The position numbers and the translations under genes were made by a program. Below are positions 56,361 through 64,000 of a DNA stretch of 64,000 bases, piece after piece. Source of the DNA: Aristophania vespae (GTDB taxonomy: Bacteria > Pseudomonadota > Alphaproteobacteria > Acetobacterales > Acetobacteraceae); NCBI RefSeq assembly GCF_009906835.1, contig NZ_CP047652.1:126001-190000 (forward strand). Direction: 5' to 3'. The notes under the pieces are model-generated. The model was not told where the DNA came from, ran no database searches, and saw only the letters and a program-made list of their open reading frames with translations. Each line of letters begins with the position of its first letter. Position 1 is the stretch's first letter.

Positions 56361-56434
56361 GCGGGCGTAGCATAATGGTAATGCAGTAGCCTTCCAAGCT
56401 TCTGACGAGGGTTCGATTCCCTTCGCCCGCTCCA
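56361..56434 (+). tRNA. tRNA-Gly (anticodon UCC)
   Basis: Acceptor GCGGGCG/CGCCCGC, D arm GCAT-AATGGTA-ATGC, anticodon loop CTTCCAA, T arm GAGGG-TTCGATT-CCCTT, encoded TCCA end. The anticodon stem GTAGC/GCTTC has a U-U mismatch at the second pair (28-42). Otherwise a normal cloverleaf. Confidence 0.92.
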
Positions 56435-56764
56435 TAATTTTCCAAAAAATATAACTTATCAGGTCACAAAGGCTTGTTTTCTTTGCTTATTTGCCAGAGC
56501 ATGGACTCTTCACAGCTATTTGCGGAATGATTCGCATATAGCTACAGAACTGAAGTTTCTTAACTGGGGTAAATTAAAGTTGTAAATTCTGTGGAATTGT
56601 CACTTTAACCTATGTTGCTTTTTGCCTCCCTCACATGCTAGGGAACCGGACAAGGTATAGATTGGTCTGGATTATTTTTTACATTCGTGTAGAGCTTCAC
56701 CCAAGCTAGCCTGAAATGATCAGCATAATGCTGGTTTGAGTGAATAAAACTTTTATGACGGAAC
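56435..56764. other. Intergenic region upstream of the atp operon
   Basis: 330 AT-rich bases between tRNA-Gly and atpH. It must hold the atp promoter, but no hexamer pair of good quality with 16-18 base spacing was found by eye. A short dyad-like CAGCATAATGCTG lies just upstream of atpH (about 56720-56732). No gene seen. Confidence 0.5.
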
Positions 56765-57343
56765 ATGCCCGTGACTGTAGCACAGCAAAAGCGGAACAAA
56801 GCGCCAAGCGAAGTCGCGCAACGTTATGCCCGTGCCTTTTATGAGATCATAACAGCAGGTGCAGATGCATCAGCTGTTCTTGAACGCATTGATCTCCTCG
56901 TAAAAGCATTTGATGACAATGCCGATTTGCAGGTTTTATTATCTGACCCGCGCTTTGACACACGTAATGCCTCTGAACTTGCTTCCAATCTTTGCAAGGC
57001 ATTGAATTTGGGCGACGATATTCGTCGTCTTATTGGAACAGTGATTCAAAATGGGCGCTTTTCCAAACTTGTAGAAATTCTTCAAGCGATCCTGCTTTTA
57101 GATGCACAAGCACGTCGTGAAGTGAGTGTAGAAGTTTCTACGGCACAGTCATTGACTGACGAGCAACGTAACCGTCTCATAGCTACCTTAAAAGAGGCTG
57201 GCTATGATAATACAGCTATAACCGAGCGCCACGATCCATCGCTACTTGGTGGGATGGTCGTACGCGTTGGTTCAGTTCTTTTTGATACATCGATCGCCGG
57301 GCGTCTGGCCCGCTTGCAGCACGCCATGAAGGGAGCCGCGTGA
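56765..57343 (+). CDS. atpH: ATP synthase F1 subunit delta
   Basis: 192 aa. The N-terminal helical bundle begins [20 protein letters not shown]. The C-terminal part contains [21 protein letters not shown] and ends [25 protein letters not shown], the conserved delta signature (written here from its key residues G-G-x-x-x-x-x-G-x-x-x-x-D-x-S). It is the stator element that joins F1 to subunit b. The first gene of atpHAGDC; its TGA overlaps the atpA ATG by one base. Confidence 0.95.
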   Translation: MPVTVAQQKRNKAPSEVAQRYARAFYEIITAGADASAVLERIDLLVKAFDDNADLQVLLSDPRFDTRNASELASNLCKALNLGDDIRRLIGTVIQNGRFSKLVEILQAILLLDAQARREVSVEVSTAQSLTDEQRNRLIATLKEAGYDNTAITERHDPSLLGGMVVRVGSVLFDTSIAGRLARLQHAMKGAA

Positions 57344-58881
57344 TGGACATCCGTCCCGCCGAAATTTCGGATATTCTTAAGCAGCAAATTGCTTCATTTG
57401 ACCAGCCAGAAGCTGTTTCTGAAACGGGCACCGTTTTGTCTATTGGTGATGGCATTGCCCGTATCTACGGCCTTACAAATGTTATGGCTGGCGAGATGGT
57501 TAAATTTGAGTCGACCGGGCTGAGCGGAATGGCGCTTAACCTGGAGGCTGATCACGTTGGTGTTGTTGTCTTTGGAAGTGGCGACGAAATCAGTGAAGGT
57601 GACACTGTCCTTCGCACCGGCAAAGTGGTCGAGGTTCCTGTTGGTAAAGGCCTGTTGGGGCGCGTTGTTGACGGGTTAGGTAACCCTATTGATGGCCGTG
57701 GCCCTCTCACCGATGTCGAATATCGCAAGGCTGATGTTAAAGCGCCTGGCATCATGCTGCGTAAATCTGTCAGCGAGCCGATGCAGACAGGTATCAAGGC
57801 AATTGATGCGCTCGTTCCTATCGGACGTGGCCAGCGTGAGCTGGTTATTGGTGACCGTCAGACTGGTAAAACAAGTCTTTTAGTTGACACCATCATCGCT
57901 CAAAAATCAGTCAATGATCGTGGTGATGAGAAAGCATCTCTTTACTGCATTTACGTTGCTGTAGGTCAAAAACGCTCAACAGTTGCAAACCTCGTGCGCA
58001 CCCTGACCGAAACAGGGGCAATGAGCTATTCAATTGTTGTTGCTGCGACAGCGTCTGATGCGGCTCCAATGCAATATATCGCCCCATATGTCGCAAGCTC
58101 AATGGGCGAATATTTCCGTGATAATGGCATGCATGCTCTCGTATGCTATGACGATCTGTCAAAGCAGGCTGTAGCTTATCGTCAAATGTCTCTGCTTTTG
58201 CGTCGTCCTCCTGGACGTGAGGCTTTCCCTGGAGACGTGTTCTACCTACATTCTCGGCTTTTGGAGCGTGCTGCCAAAATGTCTGATGAATGTGGCGGTG
58301 GCTCATTAACAGCTCTTCCCGTCATTGAAACACAGGCTGGTGATACAGCTGCTTACATTCCAACAAATGTGATTTCTATCACAGACGGGCAAATCTTCCT
58401 TGAGACTGACTTGTTTAACAAGGGTATTCGCCCTGCTGTTAATGTCGGTGGGTCGGTGTCTCGTGTTGGATCGGCCGCTCAAATTAAAGCGATGAAGCAG
58501 GTTGCTGGTAAAGTTAAACTTGAACTAGCCCAGTACCGTGAAATGGCTGCCTTTGCACAGTTCGCATCTGACCTTGACCCTGCAACACGTAAGCAACTTG
58601 AGCGTGGTGCTCGTTTGGTTGAGCTTTTAAAGCAGCCAGAAGGTCACCCCTTAGCTGTTGAAGAGCAGGTTGTTGTTCTTTTTGCTGGTATGCGCGGCTA
58701 TGTTGATGCAATTCCAGTCAACAAAGTTGTTGCTTATGAAGCAGCTCTGCTTTCAGAGTTCCGTCACGGTCAGAAAGATTTGTTAGAGGCAATTCGTACC
58801 CAACGTCAGCTAACATCTGAGATCGAAGAAAAACTTAAAGCTGTGCTGGGGGCTTTCAGTAAACGCTTTTTAACGGCGTGA
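57343..58881 (+). CDS. atpA: ATP synthase F1 subunit alpha
   Basis: 512 aa from ATG 57343, overlapping the atpH stop. The non-catalytic nucleotide site has P-loop [14 protein letters not shown]. Also visible are [17 protein letters not shown] in the N-terminal barrel, and the ATP synthase alpha/beta signature region [17 protein letters not shown] with its conserved Arg. Length and order are standard. The protein forms the alpha3beta3 hexamer with AtpD. Confidence 0.98.
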   Translation: MDIRPAEISDILKQQIASFDQPEAVSETGTVLSIGDGIARIYGLTNVMAGEMVKFESTGLSGMALNLEADHVGVVVFGSGDEISEGDTVLRTGKVVEVPVGKGLLGRVVDGLGNPIDGRGPLTDVEYRKADVKAPGIMLRKSVSEPMQTGIKAIDALVPIGRGQRELVIGDRQTGKTSLLVDTIIAQKSVNDRGDEKASLYCIYVAVGQKRSTVANLVRTLTETGAMSYSIVVAATASDAAPMQYIAPYVASSMGEYFRDNGMHALVCYDDLSKQAVAYRQMSLLLRRPPGREAFPGDVFYLHSRLLERAAKMSDECGGGSLTALPVIETQAGDTAAYIPTNVISITDGQIFLETDLFNKGIRPAVNVGGSVSRVGSAAQIKAMKQVAGKVKLELAQYREMAAFAQFASDLDPATRKQLERGARLVELLKQPEGHPLAVEEQVVVLFAGMRGYVDAIPVNKVVAYEAALLSEFRHGQKDLLEAIRTQRQLTSEIEEKLKAVLGAFSKRFLTA

Positions 58882-58892
58882 GGAAATAAATC

Positions 58893-61270
<2,378 letters not shown>

Positions 61271-61274
61271 GTCC

Positions 61275-61700
61275 ATGACCTTACGTGCCGAAATTGTAAG
61301 CCCGCTAAAACGCCATATTGACCAAGATGTTGATATGGTCGTTGTTCCAGGCACCGAGGGAAATATCGCAGCCATGCCTGGGCGTTCACCGGTCATGCTG
61401 CAACTTCGGGGCGGGATCGTTACGCTTTATAAAGATGATCAAGTCGTAGCACGTCTTTTCATTAGTGGCGGCTTTGTGGATATGACTTCGGACCGCTGCA
61501 CAATTTTAGCTGACTCTGTGCGGGCTCTTGAGGATTTATCTCCTGACGATGCCCGGCAGCGTCTTGACCAGCTCGAAGCTCAATGGAGCCATGTCGGACC
61601 AGGAGAGTATCATGAAAACGATTCTCTCACTTTACAAATTCAGTCTGTTCGTGCCGAAATCGAGGCCGGAGAAGAGTTTGCAAAAGGCGGCTTTAATTAG
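61275..61700 (+). CDS. atpC: ATP synthase F1 subunit epsilon
   Basis: 141 aa. The N-terminal beta sandwich is recognisable: LRAEIVSPLKRHIDQDVDMV, PGTEGNIAAMPGRSPVMLQL and VARLFISGGFVDMTSDRCTI. The C-terminal helical hairpin is short. It regulates ATPase activity and connects the gamma stalk to the c-ring. Last gene of the cluster, followed by a strong terminator. No F0 genes (atpB, E, F) are present, as is usual in alphaproteobacteria, where they lie elsewhere. Confidence 0.95.
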   Translation: MTLRAEIVSPLKRHIDQDVDMVVVPGTEGNIAAMPGRSPVMLQLRGGIVTLYKDDQVVARLFISGGFVDMTSDRCTILADSVRALEDLSPDDARQRLDQLEAQWSHVGPGEYHENDSLTLQIQSVRAEIEAGEEFAKGGFN

Positions 61701-61721
61701 GCTTTAATATATAGCGTAATT

Positions 61722-61758
61722 AAAAAAGGCGGTGAGGTTTTGTCTCACCGCCTTTTTT
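61722..61758. terminator. Terminator of the atp operon, bidirectional
   Basis: Stem AGGCGGTGAG with CTCACCGCCT, flanked by an A-run on the left and TTTTTT on the right, 21 bases after the atpC stop. It can also serve the convergent cytochrome c gene. Confidence 0.92.
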
Positions 61759-61866
61759 GTATTTTTAAGAGTTATCCTTATTTCGATGAAAAATAAGGAT
61801 AACCAAAAAAACATATTATATTTTGTTCGCTCTCAACAATGTTCGTTGCAGTAATCGGACTTACAA

Positions 61867-63192
61867 CTATTTACCGGAACGATATTTTTTTATATCGCCT
61901 GCTGTAACTTTGAGTTTTGGATTACCAAAATGCTCAGTGACATAGTTGGTTAATGCCGCAATTTGCTCATCAGTTAGTTGATCAGCAAAAGCAGGCATGA
62001 CGACATGACCTTGGTTTGTTTGACGGTCTACGCCCCTTAAAATTGCCATTGCCAAGTTACGAGGGCTCGTTGCCCCTACCGCACTGTTAGATGTTAGGGA
62101 AGGATAGAATTGATCCTGAGTTCCCTGACCATGTGTTTGGTGACATGTAGCACAGGCATTTAAGTAAAGTCTGCGTCCGTCAAGACTTGTTCCATTCTCC
62201 ATCGCTGTGGGAGCGCGATCTATGGGGTAGTCCAACTCGCTTGCATCAACAGCTTTTGCTTCAGAATAGCTAAAGGCAGGGTGTTTTTGCTCTGGGTTTC
62301 GAATCGGGGGTACGGTTTTTAGGTAAGCGGCAATGGCTTCAAGATCAGAATCTGTCAGATGACGTAAGCTAAATTCGACTGCCTCTGCCATGGGGCCAGC
62401 TGCCTGGCTTTTGCCATGAGCCGCACCATTTCTGAGATAAGACACAATTTCGTCGTTAGACCAGGTGCCAATACCACTAATTGGATCAGACGTAATATTA
62501 GGCGCATCCCACCCCTGGATATTGTAACTGCCACCAAGATAGGCCGAAGATTTTTCAGCCATAAAGGTATTACGTGGTGTATGGCAGGTGCTACAATGGG
62601 CTAACGTTTTAGCTAAGTATTCCCCTCTTCGGGCACCACCCACAGCAGCATCTTCATCAGGTGTTGGATGCCCCCCTGCAAATAACAGGTTCCATGCAAT
62701 CATAGAAGCGCGGATATTGAACGGGAATGGTAGAGCGGTCTTGTTCTTTGGTTCCTCATCTACGCTTTTAACGCCTTTTGTAAAATATACATATAAGGCG
62801 TGGATATCGCTGTTTGAAATACCCGAGTAAGAGGTATAGGGCATTGCAGGATAAAGATGCCCTAAAGTCGGAGAAATGCCTTTCCTTACAGCTTTAGCAA
62901 ATTGAGCTTCGCTCCATGAGCCGATACCGTATTTTTGTGATGGCGTAATGTTTGTGGAAACAATTTTTCCAACAGGGGTAGCGATGACAAGGCCGCCAGC
63001 ATAGGGTTTACCGCCTCTAGCTGTATGACATGCCTTACAATCGGAGGCCGTTGCGATATATTCACCCTGTTTAATTAAATCTTGTTCCGCAGCAGTAGGA
63101 GCTCCCTCCGCTTGCGCTAAATTAGCGAAAAAGAGAGAGCTAAGTGCCGTCCCTACGGCACATAAGGTATAACGGGAAAAAAGAAAGCTCAC
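61867..63192 (-). CDS. Three-haem cytochrome c subunit of a membrane-bound dehydrogenase
   Basis: 441 aa. The signal peptide ends near FANLAQAEG. Three c-type haem sites are present: CKACHTARGG, CSTCHTPRNT and CATCHQTHGQ. This is the architecture of the electron-transfer subunit of acetic-acid-bacterial periplasmic dehydrogenases (alcohol, gluconate, sorbitol and related), which pass electrons to ubiquinone. It follows the GMC flavoprotein gene by one base on the same strand, which points to the flavin-dependent type rather than the PQQ-dependent alcohol dehydrogenase. The sugar or polyol substrate cannot be settled from this subunit. No fourth haem or membrane anchor helix is obvious. Confidence 0.9.
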   Translation of the reverse strand: MSFLFSRYTLCAVGTALSSLFFANLAQAEGAPTAAEQDLIKQGEYIATASDCKACHTARGGKPYAGGLVIATPVGKIVSTNITPSQKYGIGSWSEAQFAKAVRKGISPTLGHLYPAMPYTSYSGISNSDIHALYVYFTKGVKSVDEEPKNKTALPFPFNIRASMIAWNLLFAGGHPTPDEDAAVGGARRGEYLAKTLAHCSTCHTPRNTFMAEKSSAYLGGSYNIQGWDAPNITSDPISGIGTWSNDEIVSYLRNGAAHGKSQAAGPMAEAVEFSLRHLTDSDLEAIAAYLKTVPPIRNPEQKHPAFSYSEAKAVDASELDYPIDRAPTAMENGTSLDGRRLYLNACATCHQTHGQGTQDQFYPSLTSNSAVGATSPRNLAMAILRGVDRQTNQGHVVMPAFADQLTDEQIAALTNYVTEHFGNPKLKVTAGDIKKYRSGK

Positions 63193-63193
63193 A

Positions 63194-64000
63194 TTAAACC
63201 TCTCGAGCGATGATATCAGCAGAGCGCAAAGCCATAGCCACGCCCGTGAGTGTAGGGTTAACTACGCTTGAGCTAGAGAAGACACCTGTCGTTGCCAGGA
63301 ACAAATTACTGTGGTCCCAGGTGCGGCAGTCTTTATCCACAACCGAATCACGTGGATTATCACCCATAATCACTGTTCCCATGATGTGATCACGATTCTG
63401 CCAGCCTGTATTATCCTCAATAACCGTGCCGTTCATAATCTTAACGAACTTCGCAAAGTCTTCTTTCGCTTTCAGACTTCCTAATCTCATATATTCATCA
63501 GGATTATAGTGAACTTTTAGCGTAGGAATTCCGTTCGAGGTTTTGTGAGTCGTAGAGGGTTGAACACGATTCTCAGGGTGAGGCAGTATTTCAAAGACTG
63601 TCGAAACATCAACCCAGCGAGCAGCCATATGACGAATCTGCTTATCTAATTCAGGCCCAACAATATTCTTTTTGAGAAGATGTTCTGTAATGGCGCGATT
63701 AGGCACAGTGTTGGTTAAAGCGTGTTTAATAGCAGAATGCTCACTACGGAACGCTCCGTCACGCATGTTAAATATACAACCCTGCTGCACAGGCCCTCTT
63801 CCAGGCCATAGAGGTTCATCTGCCAGGAATTGCAGCCCCATACCCGTGTGGTCCATCAGGTTACGGCCTACTTGGTCTGAAGAATTTGCTACATCAGACA
63901 TTAAAAGTAGCTTTGGCGTTTCAAGGCCGTTTGCTGCAATCATGAAATAACGCGCAGTGAGACGATGTTCAGAGTTATCTGAAGACCGGCAATGAACAGC
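63194..64000 (-). CDS. GMC-family flavoprotein dehydrogenase large subunit, C-terminal part (5' end outside window)
   Basis: At least 268 residues; the reading stays open to the right edge, so an apparent start at 63943 is internal. Visible are MIAANGLETPKLLLMSDVAN (FAD-domain end), LMDHTGMGLQFLAD, NGIPTLKVHYNPDEY, and the C-terminal GNDPRDSVV-like region (GDNPRDSVVDKDCRTWDHSN) with the active-site His, then SSVVNPTLTGVAMALRSAD. This matches gluconate 2-dehydrogenase, sorbitol and related dehydrogenases that oxidise sugars in the periplasm with FAD. The cytochrome c gene is one base downstream. A small twin-arginine-exported subunit would be expected upstream, outside the window. Confidence 0.9.
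   Translation of the reverse strand, partial: AVHCRSSDNSEHRLTARYFMIAANGLETPKLLLMSDVANSSDQVGRNLMDHTGMGLQFLADEPLWPGRGPVQQGCIFNMRDGAFRSEHSAIKHALTNTVPNRAITEHLLKKNIVGPELDKQIRHMAARWVDVSTVFEILPHPENRVQPSTTHKTSNGIPTLKVHYNPDEYMRLGSLKAKEDFAKFVKIMNGTVIEDNTGWQNRDHIMGTVIMGDNPRDSVVDKDCRTWDHSNLFLATTGVFSSSSVVNPTLTGVAMALRSADIIAREV

Overview
The window reads as chromosomal DNA of an alphaproteobacterium, most likely a low-to-mid-GC acetic acid bacterium (Acetobacteraceae). The main clues are a membrane-bound GMC dehydrogenase paired with a three-haem cytochrome c subunit, an F1-ATPase cluster (atpHAGDC) without the F0 genes, an rpe/heparinase-like pair, a PutA without an N-terminal DNA-binding domain, and base composition around the mid-40s % GC by eye. 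The genus is an inference; no rRNA is present. I see no phage, transposon, CRISPR array or replication origin.

Layout. 1-2577: end of an autotransporter, an IalB-like periplasmic protein and an EamA transporter. 2863-14148: a one-direction block of a type I secretion ABC transporter, its HlyD adaptor, a Sel1-repeat protein, a TPR/GT2/GT4 glycosyltransferase, a hydrophobic-W-like protein, a second GT4 and a small unknown, closed by a strong terminator. It looks like a secretion-plus-glycosylation island. 14210-17335: Dps and a tandem GT2 enzyme. 17566-20912: phosphate uptake (pstCAB-phoU, no pstS). 21005-30557: amino-acid permease, SPOR-domain lytic transglycosylase, TetR regulator and a divergent RND efflux operon. 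30554-34812: a TPP-riboswitch-controlled operon of TonB receptor, APH-type kinase and PnuC/PnuT-type transporter, read here as a thiamine uptake and trapping system. 34965-42876: rpe, heparinase-like protein, tyrS, a hydrolase, then cysteine desulfurase, ferredoxin, mnmA and a GST. 43100-50212: putA, oxyR, ahpC, ahpF. 50251-56434: membrane-anchored Mrr-like nuclease, pqiABC, secE-nusG and three tRNA genes (Thr, Trp, Gly). 56765-61700: atpHAGDC. 61867-64000: the dehydrogenase cytochrome c subunit and the GMC subunit, which runs off the right edge.

A pattern running through the window: nine genes (autotransporter, EamA, Sel1 protein, GT4, phoU, RND pump, TonB receptor, mnmA, pqiC) are broken by eleven frame breaks. 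Every one is repaired by adding a single base to a short homopolymer run, nearly always G on the coding strand. This is the signature of homopolymer undercalling, so I treat these genes as intact and give spans across the breaks. Corrected lengths match the families.

How the genes fit together: surface and secretion functions on the left, nutrient acquisition (phosphate, amino acid, thiamine) in the middle, peroxide defence (OxyR, AhpC, AhpF, Dps) and envelope maintenance (Pqi) further right, then energy generation through periplasmic oxidation and ATP synthase.
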